A stretch of DNA of 64,000 nt, from NCBI RefSeq assembly GCF_002272015.1, contig NZ_NPBY01000046.1, positions 1 through 64,000 of the forward strand. Reading direction: 5' to 3'. Both the position numbers and the translations under genes were made by a program. This DNA comes from Paenibacillus campinasensis (GTDB taxonomy: Bacteria > Bacillota > Bacilli > Paenibacillales > Paenibacillaceae). The notes under the pieces were generated by a model. It did no database searches. It was not told the DNA's origin and saw nothing but the letters and a program-made list of their open reading frames with translations. Shown here in pieces: positions 25,393 to 34,810 of the stretch. Within the stretch, counting starts at the first letter, position 1. Each line of letters opens with the position of its first letter.

Positions 25393-25779
25393 ATGCTGAT
25401 TACTTTGGCGGTTCTGGCTGTGGCAGCCGTCTATGTGTATCGCCGCTATGTGCCGGTACCTGGCTTGCGTATGATGAATTGCAGTGAACTGCATGCGGCG
25501 AGAGTCGAGCGTCCGGATTTAAAGCTGGTTGACGTCAGGGATGTCTCCGAATTCATGGCCAATCCCAAGTGCGACATGATCAATATTTCATTGGGGCGAC
25601 TGCCTTATGTTTGGGATACGGTGCTGAAACCGGGGGATGACATCGTCATTGTTACACCGAAGCGGTCAGACGGCTTCATCGCAGCCCGCAAACTGCGGAA
25701 AGCAGGCTTCACTTCGCTGGCATTTCTGGTGGAGGAGTGCACATCCTGTTCATCCTTCAAGACACCGACACTGGGCTGA
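25393..25779 (+). CDS. Membrane-anchored rhodanese-like protein without the catalytic Cys
   Basis: Rhodanese fold of 128 residues with one N-terminal membrane segment (MLITLAVLAVAAVYVY), so the domain is probably held at the inner face of the membrane. The domain shows LKLVDVRDVSEF and ends in AARKLRKAGFTSLAFL. At the position of the active-site loop (normally CxxGxRS) it reads VTPKRSDGF, so the sulfur-carrying Cys is absent. Two other Cys occur in the CTSC motif at the C-terminus. Sulfurtransferase activity of the normal kind is unlikely; a binding role is possible. GGGGGAA lies 6 nt before the ATG. It follows bioB by about 110 nt, and a sulfur-related link to bioB is only suggestive. Confidence 0.8.
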   Translation: MLITLAVLAVAAVYVYRRYVPVPGLRMMNCSELHAARVERPDLKLVDVRDVSEFMANPKCDMINISLGRLPYVWDTVLKPGDDIVIVTPKRSDGFIAARKLRKAGFTSLAFLVEECTSCSSFKTPTLG

Positions 25780-25844
25780 AGGCGTGCTTCAGGCATGCCG
25801 TTAACACGGACCTGATGCAGGCGCAATAAGAATAAGCAACAGGC

Positions 25845-25890
25845 AAAAAGGGAAGTTCCGGGTGAAAGGTCACCGGGGCTTCCCTTTTTA
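25845..25890. terminator. Bidirectional terminator between convergent genes
   Basis: AAAAAGGGAAG and CTTCCCTTTTT flank an inner CCGG/CCGG-type helix, giving T-runs on both strands. It lies between the rhodanese-like gene (+) and the GxGYxYP gene (-). Confidence 0.75.
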
Positions 25891-25945
25891 TATCGGCCAT
25901 GAGCTGTATGAACGCAGCACAGACCGTCAGACTGACAGGGCAGGT

Positions 25946-28006
25946 CTACTTGACCTTCGGCAAACCGTAAGCTTGCCGGATCAGGGAGAAATAATGGTCA
26001 GCGCGCACGACCTCGAACTCATCGCCCAAGGCATCGGTCAGTTCGACCACATCCGAAGGCATCATGCTCCAGGCAAGCAAACCGAGTGATATAAACATCG
26101 GCTCACTGCCGTCCCATTGCGCCTTGGCTTCTTCCAGCACCCGGATGCCGTCCTGCGCGGTGCTGATTCCACGGACGGTCGAGGCCGGAAGGCTGTTGCC
26201 GATAATTTCCACACCATACCGGTCTTCGTAGCTGATGAAGATGCCCGGCGCCTTGTACTGTTGCTCATAGGCTGCGGCTTTCTGCGGGCTGAGCGGCACA
26301 TTCTCACTGTCAATCCGGTTCAGCACGTACGGGATTGTCATGTCGGTGCGCTTCATATACTTCTCGGTATCCCGCAGGAAGGTGGCAAAGCTTTCGTCCG
26401 GCCAAGGATTCGGATAGAAATACCCTGCGCCCGACGGTCCGGCGATGAGGTAATCATTCTCCGTAGCCGTGCTGCGGTAGTAATTGAGCAGCGCCGGCGC
26501 GCCTTCATGGAGCAGCGGGCTGGATGTCCAGTTTATCGGCACTTGGCCACGTGCTGGATCATCCCACATGACGCGCATGCGGTGCTGATTGTATTGGAAA
26601 TTGTCGCCTTCCGTGACGACGTAGGTGACATATATTTTGTTCTCCAGCTTCGGCTCGGCAGCGGGCTTCAGCGGCGCGTACTTCGGCTTCGTTCCGGAGA
26701 AGACGGTCAAATTGCTGAACCAGTCAGCGGCCAGCACGTATACGCCGTACCTGGAAGCAATTTCAACCGAGCTGAACTCGCCTTCCACATCATTGCTGAA
26801 CCATCCGAGATAAGGCGTTCCCGGCTCGACATCGGCCATGATTTGCTCGAACAGCGCCTGCTGCTCCGGCACGTTCGAATCCAGCCAGAAGACCATCGCC
26901 TTGTTGGCAACGGCGTAGTCGCGCAAATAGGCATACGGTTCTTTTTTCTCCGAGGAAAGCGGACGGATGTGGCCTGCAGAAACTTTATACTGATTCCACA
27001 TGTCCACCTCGGCAATCAGCTGTGTCGTTCCCGCAGGAGGGGTGAATTCGTATACAAAATAGCTGCCGTTATCCGCAAACCGGTGTCCGCCATGCCCCTC
27101 CAGAAACTTGGAGTTATGCCGATCGTACAAATACAATTCTTCTTCCGAGGTACCCACAACGAATTGGGCGATCTCCTGTCCGTCCGCCTTGACGGTTACT
27201 TGATGCACGGCCGGACCCCAGCCGTCCTGAGGGAAGGCGTCATCAAAGCGGAGATAAACATGCTCCCCGCCAAGCTGGCCGGAAAGATCCAGATTGTAGA
27301 CAGCGCGGTTGCTGGCGTCGCGAATCTGTTCCTTCTCCTCCTCAATCGTCACAAAGGACGCCGGCATTCCCGGCGGTATCCGGATGGAGGTGTCTGGCGA
27401 CAGGCCGATCAGCATCCGGTGAGTCGTCTGGTTCCACAGATGCTCAAACTGCCATGTATACGCTTCCATTCGGCTGTTGAATTTTCCGCGCAAATCCTCA
27501 AGCACTTTCAGGTTGTAGGGGGCGGAGGACAGCTTGAGGGCTAGCTCGGGACTCGCAACGACCGCATCCTTCAGCCCGGCCAGCGTAGTGGCGACATTGA
27601 TGGTATCCGGCACTTGCGGATCATACACAATGATGCCCTTGACCTCCTGTTTGTAGGCCGCGAATATATTCCAGTAATCGTCATGCACCTTATAAGGGAC
27701 GTCCAGATCGTTCAGCCAGGCAAACCGTCCTTCCTCCTGGTTCTCGATCAGATAGATGCGCGGCTCGCTCCGGTTCACAATGCCTTGAAGCGTTCCGAAC
27801 AGCAGTTTGATATCGCCTGGCGCATCGTATACATCCGCGACATCCAATTTTTTGGGAGATTTAAATGTCGGAAGCTCCTGATTCGGCGGCCAATTCGGTT
27901 TTGCGGCCGGCTCGGGGGTTGAGGAGGCTGAGCCTACAGCCGTTCCGGCAGTTAACGAGAACGTGCACAGGAAAGTCAGACATAGTGCTGTAAATTTGCG
28001 AACCAT
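25946..28006 (-). CDS. Secreted GxGYxYP-domain protein (putative glycosidase)
   Basis: Secreted protein of 686 residues in the GxGYxYP family, whose C-terminal domain is a predicted glycoside hydrolase. The name-giving motif is visible as GPSGAGYFYP, followed by RDTEKYMKRTDM. The N-terminus is a signal peptide (basic start, LCLTFLCTFSLTAG, cleavage near GSA-SS). Before the motif, VTEGDNFQYNQHRMRVMWDD is typical of this family. An inserted beta-sandwich (about 215-330, with NLDLSGQLGGEHVYLRFDD) may bind sugar. It is divergent from the GntR-LacI regulator at 28426, with an operator-like site between them, and so probably belongs to the mannoside locus. The biochemical activity of the family is not established. 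Confidence 0.85.
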   Translation of the reverse strand: MVRKFTALCLTFLCTFSLTAGTAVGSASSTPEPAAKPNWPPNQELPTFKSPKKLDVADVYDAPGDIKLLFGTLQGIVNRSEPRIYLIENQEEGRFAWLNDLDVPYKVHDDYWNIFAAYKQEVKGIIVYDPQVPDTINVATTLAGLKDAVVASPELALKLSSAPYNLKVLEDLRGKFNSRMEAYTWQFEHLWNQTTHRMLIGLSPDTSIRIPPGMPASFVTIEEEKEQIRDASNRAVYNLDLSGQLGGEHVYLRFDDAFPQDGWGPAVHQVTVKADGQEIAQFVVGTSEEELYLYDRHNSKFLEGHGGHRFADNGSYFVYEFTPPAGTTQLIAEVDMWNQYKVSAGHIRPLSSEKKEPYAYLRDYAVANKAMVFWLDSNVPEQQALFEQIMADVEPGTPYLGWFSNDVEGEFSSVEIASRYGVYVLAADWFSNLTVFSGTKPKYAPLKPAAEPKLENKIYVTYVVTEGDNFQYNQHRMRVMWDDPARGQVPINWTSSPLLHEGAPALLNYYRSTATENDYLIAGPSGAGYFYPNPWPDESFATFLRDTEKYMKRTDMTIPYVLNRIDSENVPLSPQKAAAYEQQYKAPGIFISYEDRYGVEIIGNSLPASTVRGISTAQDGIRVLEEAKAQWDGSEPMFISLGLLAWSMMPSDVVELTDALGDEFEVVRADHYFSLIRQAYGLPKVK

Positions 28007-28127
28007 GACGCTATCACTCCTCGCGTGAGTTCATAATAGGAACGGGCAAACGCGCCTCTGCTTACGAAAGCCTCCTTTCTTGGCATACCTGTTCGTGATC
28101 GCCAATAGACACATCTCCGTTCAAGAC

Positions 28128-28151
28128 ATATTAAATATATTTAAATATATC
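28128..28151. promoter_or_regulatory. Putative operator of the third GntR-LacI regulator
   Basis: The decamer TTAAATATAT is repeated exactly in tandem (28131-28150) and contains AAATATATTTAAATATATC. A similar 19-mer occurs before the GH38 operon (29664-29682). It lies between the divergent GxGYxYP and regulator genes. Confidence 0.5.
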
Positions 28152-28270
28152 TTTTCAAGGACTTTGACAAAACTTCCTATAAGCTGGCACAATGGACGTT
28201 CATTCCGCATCGTTTGACATGAATGAGACGGGGAGCGGCTCCCGTTTCGGGTTTGTCCTTGCCCCAATCC

Positions 28271-28334
28271 GCTTAGCAAGATGATCCCTTTGGTTCCGGA
28301 TGCAGCCGGATCAAAAGGGATGATTGTGCTAAGC
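28271..28334. repeat. Dispersed imperfect palindrome, diverged copy
   Basis: Two 29-nt arms (28271-28299 and 28306-28334) starting GCTTAGCA are complementary at 24 positions around a 6-nt loop. The ATnATCCCTTT core is shared with the elements at 3071, 52001 and 63808, while the ends differ. It lies in the 420-bp intergenic space before the regulator gene. Confidence 0.6.
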
Positions 28335-28425
28335 CGCAGGACAACGAGTCCGCGCTTTATATTGCGATCAGCGAATGAAGGATATATTATATATTACAAA
28401 TATTAAGAATAATTTGGTGATTTTA

Positions 28426-29610
28426 ATGAGTGCTAATGATCGAATTCCGTTATATCAGCAAATCCAGGAATATATTCGTCACATTATCGAGACGGAAAAT
28501 TTAAAGCCTGGCGACCGCATCCCGACGGAAAAAGAATTGATGGAGCAGTTCCAGGTCAGCAAAATCACGGTGGCCAATGCCTTGACCGGCCTGGCCAATG
28601 AGAAGCTGATCGCCCGGGTCCCTGGCAAGGGCAGTTTCGTGACCGAAGACGCCGATATGCTCGCGGCAGGCCGCTCGAACGGCCAGATGGCTTCAGCAAC
28701 CGCGACGGCTGTGAAGGTCGGAGAGGAACGAAGCTCACTGGCGCGAACGAAGCTCATCGGCATCATTATGCCGAACATCCAGGACTATTTTGCCATCCGG
28801 CTGATTAACGGTATTGAAATGGCTCTCGCTGCCGCGGGATACCGGAGCATGATTATGCTGACCTACAGCAGTCTGGCGAGGGAGAAGGAAGCTATCAAGG
28901 AGCTGAAGGCGCTCGGTGCCGAAGGCCTGCTGATCTTCCCTGTGGACGAGGAGAACTACAACGAGGAAATTCTCGGCATGAAGCTGTCCGGATTTCCGTT
29001 TGTGCTGATTGACCGGCACTTGCCCGGCGTGGAGACCCATTACATCGCATCTGACGGAAGGCGGGGCGCGAAGCTGGCGGTTGACCATTTATGGGAGCTC
29101 GGGCACCGGGAGATCGCCATCTGCTCGGATTCGCCGCTGCAGACCGTTACTGTCCAGGAGCGGATCGAAGGCTATATCGAAGCGCTCAAGGATAAAGGCG
29201 CGCTGATCAATCCCGCGCATATGATCACCGACTTCAAGCCGCTGTCCGAGCTGAAGGATGCCGAGGCGCATCCGCTGTATCGCTACATCCGCAATCGAAT
29301 GGTGACCGCTTATATTTCCCTGAACGGCAGGCTCGGAGTCCAGATATACCAGATGGCCAAACAGGCCGGACTTGAGGTGCCGAGGGATGTGTCGATTGTC
29401 AGCTTTGACGATCCGACCTCCATTGTGGAGGAATTCAGCATGTTCACTCATGTGAATCAGTATGAGAAGGATATGGGATTCCGGGCAGCAAGCAAGCTGC
29501 TGGAAGTTCTGTCCGGCCACGGCGATATGAAGGGTTACAGCAAAATGCTCAGCGAACCGAAGCTCGTGATCCGGCAGACGAGCGGGCCACGTCCGGAGCA
29601 GCCGGAATAA
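28426..29610 (+). CDS. GntR-family regulator with LacI-type sugar sensor, third copy
   Basis: DNA-binding regulator of 394 residues with the same GntR winged helix plus LacI-type sensor layout as the two regulators at 3771 and 5040. The HTH is IPLYQQIQEYIRHIIE with recognition helix VSKITVANAL, different from VSQITSKNAL in the other two, so a different operator is expected. The sensor starts about residue 105 (RTKLIGIIMPNIQDYFAIRL) and has FPFVLIDRHLPG and SFDDPTSIVEEF. The start at 28426 is where homology begins; the frame open to 28375 adds a non-homologous AT-rich stretch. GGTGAT is a weak ribosome site. It probably controls the divergent GxGYxYP gene and the GH38-importer operon downstream. 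Confidence 0.86.
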   Translation: MSANDRIPLYQQIQEYIRHIIETENLKPGDRIPTEKELMEQFQVSKITVANALTGLANEKLIARVPGKGSFVTEDADMLAAGRSNGQMASATATAVKVGEERSSLARTKLIGIIMPNIQDYFAIRLINGIEMALAAAGYRSMIMLTYSSLAREKEAIKELKALGAEGLLIFPVDEENYNEEILGMKLSGFPFVLIDRHLPGVETHYIASDGRRGAKLAVDHLWELGHREIAICSDSPLQTVTVQERIEGYIEALKDKGALINPAHMITDFKPLSELKDAEAHPLYRYIRNRMVTAYISLNGRLGVQIYQMAKQAGLEVPRDVSIVSFDDPTSIVEEFSMFTHVNQYEKDMGFRAASKLLEVLSGHGDMKGYSKMLSEPKLVIRQTSGPRPEQPE

Positions 29611-29623
29611 CCACGATATACAT

Positions 29624-29656
29624 CCCTTCCCGATCCAGATCGGGAGGGCTTTTTTA
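29624..29656 (+). terminator. Intrinsic terminator after regulator 3
   Basis: CCCTTCCCGATC and GATCGGGAGGG pair, then CTTTTTTAT follows. Confidence 0.85.
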
Positions 29657-29663
29657 TTTGTAA

Positions 29664-29682
29664 AAATATATTGAATATATTC
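29664..29682. promoter_or_regulatory. Putative operator before the GH38-importer operon
   Basis: AAATATATTGAATATATTC matches AAATATATTTAAATATATC at 28133-28151 at 16 of 19 positions. A TTGACA box (29718-29723) and the dyad ACATGT-CGTTGA-ACATGT (29721-29738) lie between it and the GH38 start. Confidence 0.5.
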
Positions 29683-29842
29683 ATTCGGTATATTATATTT
29701 TATAGCAGATGGAGCGTTTGACATGTCGTTGAACATGTGCTGGAAACGAATGGTTAACGTCAACACCTAGTTATGAGACGTTTACTGCATAGGCAAAGAC
29801 ACGGGAGAGAATACAAAAGAGAAACCGGAGAGGAGAGCCATC

Positions 29843-32800
29843 ATGCCATACGAACCGATTAAAATTTCGTCATTGAAACACATGATTACCGAGCTCCGCG
29901 AAGCCATTTACAAGCCGATTGCCGATCTTGAGGTAACAGCCTGGGTCACGCCGGAGCCCGTACCATATGAAGAGCGCATGAGCGGAACACCGCTCAGCCT
30001 GACACAAGGGGAGCGTTGGGGCGACCTGTGGGATTGCGCCTGGTTCCGCTTCCAGGGGACAATTCCGGAGCTTGAGAAGGAGGCTTCGACCGTCTTGCTG
30101 CTGGATGTGAACGGTGAGCTGTGCCTCGTTGACCGCGAGGGCACGCCGATCCAGGGGCTTACGACCGTCAATTCGGAATTTGATTTCTCGCTTGGACTTC
30201 CAGGCAAACGGGTGGTGGATACCCGCAGCCTGGACCTTTGCGGCGGCACATTCGAATTGTGGGCCGATGGCGGCAATAACGATCTGTTCGGGAGGTATCG
30301 CGGCGGAACGCTGAAGGAAGCGGTCATCGCCACCTGCCGCGAAGATATACGCAGCCTGTACTATGACGCAGAGGTGCTGCTGGAGACGGCGGAGCATCTG
30401 CCGGAGGGAAGCGCGCGGCGGGCGAAAATATTGCAGGCACTGTACGATGCCTCCTTGCTGTTGACCGACATGAGCGAAGACAAGGTCGGGCAGGCGAAGG
30501 AGCTGCTGCAGGGGCCGCTTTCCCTGCAGGGCGGAGATCCTGTACTGCGCGTCAGCGCTGTCGGACATGCGCATATTGATCTGGCCTGGCTGTGGCCGAT
30601 TCGGGAGACGATCCGCAAGGGCGCACGAACTTTCTCGACGGTGCTCCATATGATGGAGCGATATCCGGACTACATATTTGGTGCCAGTCAGCCGCAGCTG
30701 TATGCGTGGATGAAGGAGCATCACCCGAAGCTGTACGCGCGCATCAAGGAGCGGATTCAGGAAGGCCGCTGGGAGCCGCAGGGCGCGATGTGGGTCGAAT
30801 CCGACACCAATGTGCCGGGCGGTGAGGCGCTGGTGCGCCAGATTTTGTACGGCAAGCGGTATTTCATGCAGGAGTTCGGCATGGAGGTCAAGTCGCTGTG
30901 GATGCCGGACGTGTTCGGATATACCGCCAGTCTGCCGCAAATCCTTCGCAAAGCCGGCGTGGACTATATGATGACCCAGAAGCTGTCCTGGAGCGAGTAC
31001 AATCGCCATCCGCATCATTCCTTCCATTGGGAAGGCATCGACGGCTCCAAAGTGCTGACGCATATGCCGCCGGAGGACACATACAACAGTCCGGCTGCGC
31101 CTCGGTCTCTGGCGAAAGCGGAGAAGGATTACCTCGATAAAAATATATCCGAGCACTGCCTGCTGCTGTTCGGCATCGGCGATGGCGGCGGCGGCCCGGG
31201 CGAGGAGCATCTGGAGCGGCTTGCGCGGGAGAAGAATCTGCTGGGCCTGCCCCCGGTCAAGCAGGAGCCGTCTTGGCGGTTCTTCGAACGATTGGAGAAG
31301 GAGAGCAGCCGTTTCGAGACGTGGCGCGGGGAGCTGTACCTGGAGAAGCATCAGGGGACGTTGACGAGCCAGGGGCGGAATAAATGGTACAACCGCAAGC
31401 TGGAAAAGGCGCTGCGCGAGCTGGAATTCGCTTCCGTCCTGGCCGTCTCCGCTCTCGGGCATTCCTATCCGGCGAAGACGCTGGAGAGAATCTGGAAGGA
31501 GGTTTTGCTGTACCAGTTCCACGATATTTTGCCGGGATCGTCGATCAAGCGTGTGTATGACGAGTCACTGGAGCGGTATGAGCAGCTGCTTGGGGAGACC
31601 GAGCATTTGATAGAGGAGACTTATCGCAAGCTTTCGGCGCATATCGCCAGGGAGGGGCAGGGCGAGCATGGACAGCCGCAGACTGCCGTGTTCAACTCCC
31701 TGCCTTGGGAGCGCGAGGAATGGGTTCAGACGAGTGAAGGGCAATGGGCCAAGGTGCGCGTGCCGTCGATGGGCTACGCACTTCTTGCAGAAGAGGCGCA
31801 AGCGCATGATCCGTCGGAGCGCTTCGGCACGGTGCATACGTCTGCAAGCGAACGGACGCTTCAGAATGAGCTCGTGAAGATCATCTTCGATGAGGAGGGA
31901 GCGATCGTCTCCATCCGGGATTTGGCTGAAGACCGGGAGCTGATTGCCCCGGGGCTGAGAGGCAATGAACTGAAGGTCTACCATGATCGTGGCGACGCCT
32001 GGGATTTCCGGCATGACTATGCCGTCACCGGCGGAACACGGCTCACGCTGCAGCATATTCGCGAGCATCGCGAAGGGCCTGCCGCTGGTCTGGCATTCGA
32101 GTTCCGTATCGGGGAATCGGTACTCACCCAGACGGTGACGTTGACAGAGGGCAGCCGGCGCATTGATTTCCGGACGAAGGTCGACTGGAAGGAGCGCGGC
32201 AAGATGCTGCGGACGTCGTTCCCGCTCGATATTCGTACGGACAGCGTCACATGCGAAATCCAGTTTGGCAGCATCAGCAGGCCAACCCATCGCAATACGA
32301 TGTGGGATTTTGCCAAAGACGAGATATGTGCGCATCAATGGATCGACATGTCCGAACCGGATTACGGTGTAGCGCTGCTCAATGACAGCAAGTACGGCCA
32401 TCGGGCCTTGAATGGTGTGCTGGATCTCAATCTGCTGCGCAGCAGCTCGTATCCGGATCCCGAAGCAGACCTGGCGGAGCATACGTTCACCTATTCCCTG
32501 TATCCGCATGCTGGCAACCATGTCGAGGCCGGCGTATACAAGAAAGGCTGGGAGCTTAACGTGCCGCTTCGGACGATGGACTGCGCTAAAGCTGGACATC
32601 CGGCGGAAGCCCAGAATCCGAAGACAGATGCTGTGTTAGCGCCTTCGTTCCTTCAGACCGGCCATCCGCTGGTGATGGTGGAATCGGTCAAGCAAGCGGA
32701 GGATAGCGAGGACATCATCCTGCGTCTGTATGAAACATCCGGTACGCGGGTACAGACCGTGCTTCGGGTCGCAATGGCGCTGGAGGAAGCATGGAGTGCC

Positions 32801-32926
32801 GATCTGCTGGAAAGAGAGCAGGCGCGTCTGGATGTGGAAGAGGATGGGGAACAAGGGGCTTCGTTTGTTCATCTGACCTTCAAGCCGTTCGAAATTCATA
32901 CGCTCCGGCTGAAGCGGAAGCGTTAA
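29843..32926 (+). CDS. GH38 alpha-mannosidase
   Basis: Cytoplasmic zinc-dependent alpha-mannosidase of 1027 residues. After an N-terminal jelly-roll-like region, the catalytic domain shows the zinc/substrate motif GHAHIDLAWLWP (about 240). The nucleophile Asp356 lies in WMPDVFGY, and the second zinc ligand region is YQFHDILPGSS. C-terminal beta domains (from about 650) are as usual for the family. No signal peptide is present. GAGAGGAGAG precedes the ATG. It heads a transcription unit with an importer (two permeases and a receptor), implying that imported mannosides are cleaved inside the cell. The linkage preferred (alpha-1,2, 1,3 or 1,6) cannot be read from sequence. Confidence 0.93.
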   Translation: MPYEPIKISSLKHMITELREAIYKPIADLEVTAWVTPEPVPYEERMSGTPLSLTQGERWGDLWDCAWFRFQGTIPELEKEASTVLLLDVNGELCLVDREGTPIQGLTTVNSEFDFSLGLPGKRVVDTRSLDLCGGTFELWADGGNNDLFGRYRGGTLKEAVIATCREDIRSLYYDAEVLLETAEHLPEGSARRAKILQALYDASLLLTDMSEDKVGQAKELLQGPLSLQGGDPVLRVSAVGHAHIDLAWLWPIRETIRKGARTFSTVLHMMERYPDYIFGASQPQLYAWMKEHHPKLYARIKERIQEGRWEPQGAMWVESDTNVPGGEALVRQILYGKRYFMQEFGMEVKSLWMPDVFGYTASLPQILRKAGVDYMMTQKLSWSEYNRHPHHSFHWEGIDGSKVLTHMPPEDTYNSPAAPRSLAKAEKDYLDKNISEHCLLLFGIGDGGGGPGEEHLERLAREKNLLGLPPVKQEPSWRFFERLEKESSRFETWRGELYLEKHQGTLTSQGRNKWYNRKLEKALRELEFASVLAVSALGHSYPAKTLERIWKEVLLYQFHDILPGSSIKRVYDESLERYEQLLGETEHLIEETYRKLSAHIAREGQGEHGQPQTAVFNSLPWEREEWVQTSEGQWAKVRVPSMGYALLAEEAQAHDPSERFGTVHTSASERTLQNELVKIIFDEEGAIVSIRDLAEDRELIAPGLRGNELKVYHDRGDAWDFRHDYAVTGGTRLTLQHIREHREGPAAGLAFEFRIGESVLTQTVTLTEGSRRIDFRTKVDWKERGKMLRTSFPLDIRTDSVTCEIQFGSISRPTHRNTMWDFAKDEICAHQWIDMSEPDYGVALLNDSKYGHRALNGVLDLNLLRSSSYPDPEADLAEHTFTYSLYPHAGNHVEAGVYKKGWELNVPLRTMDCAKAGHPAEAQNPKTDAVLAPSFLQTGHPLVMVESVKQAEDSEDIILRLYETSGTRVQTVLRVAMALEEAWSADLLEREQARLDVEEDGEQGASFVHLTFKPFEIHTLRLKRKR

Positions 32927-32970
32927 AGTTAACCATGATTCACCGCCCTGCCTGAAAGGAGGTGGGAAAC

Positions 32971-33897
32971 ATGATCAAGAGTCGTAAGGAAAGCAGGCGG
33001 TGGATCAAACGGGTCTGGCAGCATAAGATGTTCTATTTTTTTATGCTGCCGGGTCTGATCTGGTTTTTTATCTTTTCGTATGTGCCCCTGTACGGGATTC
33101 AGGTTGCCTTTAGGGACTATACCTTTAGCGGCGGCTTCACCGGAAGCCCGTGGGCGGGCCTCAAGTATTTCCAGCAATTCTTTAACTACTATCAGTCCGG
33201 GGACATCATCCGGAACACGGTCGTTATCAGTTTGCTGAAGCTGCTTATCGGCTTTCCGATGCCGATTATTCTCGCGCTCCTGCTGAATGAGGTGCGGAAG
33301 ATCCGATTCAAGAAAACGATTCAGACCTTATCGTACTTGCCTTACTTCGTATCCTGGATCGTCGTCGTTACGCTGATGCAACGATTGCTGACACCTTATG
33401 GCGGGCCGGTCAATGAACTGCTGGGCGCCTTCGGGGCGGACCCGATTCAATTTTTGAACAATCCAACCTGGTTCTATCAGATAATTGTAGGTTCTGAAAT
33501 CTGGAAGAATATCGGCTGGAACTCCATTATTTTTATGGCGGCGATTGCGGGAATCGATCAGCAGCTGTATGAAGCTGCCAAAATCGACGGCGCAGGCCGT
33601 TACCGCCAAATGTGGCATGTCACGCTTCCGGGCATCCGGAATGTCGCTATCATTCTGTTCATTCTTGCTGTTGGCAATCTGATGAGCGCCGGATATGAGC
33701 AGCTTCTGCTCCTGAACGGTCCTGCTACAGCCAGCATCGGCAGTGTGCTCGACGTTCATGCGATCAACTCCGGCATCCGAGAAGGACGATTAAGCTACGC
33801 AGCCGCAGTGGGCTTATTCCAAAGTGTCATCGGTCTCATCTTGATCCTGACGGTAAACCGCATAGCCCGGAAAATCAGCGACGTATCCCTGTTCTAA
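32971..33897 (+). CDS. ABC importer permease, LplB type
   Basis: Membrane permease of the oligosaccharide importer subgroup first described as LplB. It has six predicted segments and begins with a basic stretch followed by MFYFFMLPGLIWFFIFSYVPLYGIQVAF, the family hallmark. The ATPase-docking loop is EAAKIDGAGRYRQMWHVTLPGI and the C-terminus ends ARKISDVSLF. The ATG at 32971 is 7 nt after AAAGGAGGTG; the GTG at 32962 lies within that site. It is 44 nt downstream of GH38 and 16 nt before the second permease. Confidence 0.92.
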   Translation: MIKSRKESRRWIKRVWQHKMFYFFMLPGLIWFFIFSYVPLYGIQVAFRDYTFSGGFTGSPWAGLKYFQQFFNYYQSGDIIRNTVVISLLKLLIGFPMPIILALLLNEVRKIRFKKTIQTLSYLPYFVSWIVVVTLMQRLLTPYGGPVNELLGAFGADPIQFLNNPTWFYQIIVGSEIWKNIGWNSIIFMAAIAGIDQQLYEAAKIDGAGRYRQMWHVTLPGIRNVAIILFILAVGNLMSAGYEQLLLLNGPATASIGSVLDVHAINSGIREGRLSYAAAVGLFQSVIGLILILTVNRIARKISDVSLF

Positions 33898-33913
33898 GGA
33901 GGTGGCTGACGTT

Positions 33914-34810
33914 ATGAACCGCCGCTGGTCCGTGTTCTCTGTGGTCAACTATACTTTGCTGACGCTAGTCGGCTTTGCCATGATCTATCCTTTCATCTAC
34001 ATCCTGGCTTACTCGCTCAATGACGGGAAGGATTCCATGCAGGGCGCTATTTATTTTTTGCCCCGGAAGTTTACGCTGGAAAACTATGCCCAAGTATTTG
34101 ACAATGCCCGCATCTGGAAAGCTTATCAAATCACGCTGATGCGAACGGTGCTTGGCACATTCCTGCACGTAACGCTCTGCACACTGATGGCCTATGCCTT
34201 GTCTAAACGAACGCTGCCGGGACGTTCCTTTTTTACCTTCTATATTTTTCTGCCTACCATTTTTAGCGCAGGCTTCATTCCATTCTTCATCACACTTCAA
34301 AAGCTGCAACTGATTAACACGTTCTGGGTGTACATCTTTCCGTTGCTCTACAACTTCATGCATATCATCATCATCCGAACGTTTCTGCAAGGCATTCCAG
34401 AAGAGCTCGAAGAGTCTGCCCGGATCGACGGATATGGCGATTTTCAAATTTTCCTCAAAATCATTCTGCCTTTGTCCGGTCCGGTATTGGCCACAATCTC
34501 CTTGTTTATCGGCGTTGCTCACTGGAATGACTGGTTCGCCGGCGCTTACTATGTATCCAATAAAGATCTGATCCCTGTACAGACATTGCTGCAAGAAATG
34601 TTGAGTGAAGCGGAAGCGCTCTCAAACTCGATGCAGCGGGCTGCGCAGCAGGGAGGACAGACGGTGGGAAGCGTGAGCGGAGCCGGAGCGACACCGGAAT
34701 CTTTGCGCATGGCCCTGCTCGTTATTACGGTATTTCCTATTCTGTGCATCTATCCGTTCCTGCAGCGATATTTTGTGAAAGGCGTTATGATCGGCTCGGT
34801 GAAAGGGTAA
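33914..34810 (+). CDS. ABC importer permease, YtcP type
   Basis: Second permease of the importer. It has the typical start (VVNYTLLTLVGFAMIYPFIYILAYSLND), the docking loop EESARIDGYGDFQIFLKIILPLSGP and the C-terminal VKGVMIGSVKG. A hydrophilic insert (about residues 225-265, EAEALSNSMQRAAQQGGQ) lies before the last membrane segment, a known variable site in this subgroup. The start is taken as ATG 33914, because GTG 33902 overlaps AAGGAGGTG. No ATPase gene is adjacent. Confidence 0.92.
   Translation: MNRRWSVFSVVNYTLLTLVGFAMIYPFIYILAYSLNDGKDSMQGAIYFLPRKFTLENYAQVFDNARIWKAYQITLMRTVLGTFLHVTLCTLMAYALSKRTLPGRSFFTFYIFLPTIFSAGFIPFFITLQKLQLINTFWVYIFPLLYNFMHIIIIRTFLQGIPEELEESARIDGYGDFQIFLKIILPLSGPVLATISLFIGVAHWNDWFAGAYYVSNKDLIPVQTLLQEMLSEAEALSNSMQRAAQQGGQTVGSVSGAGATPESLRMALLVITVFPILCIYPFLQRYFVKGVMIGSVKG

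Noticed and set aside
26117-27544. 475-codon open frame opposite the GxGYxYP gene
   Set aside because: The protein-level motif and signal peptide are on the other strand; this frame has a composition typical of antisense reading.
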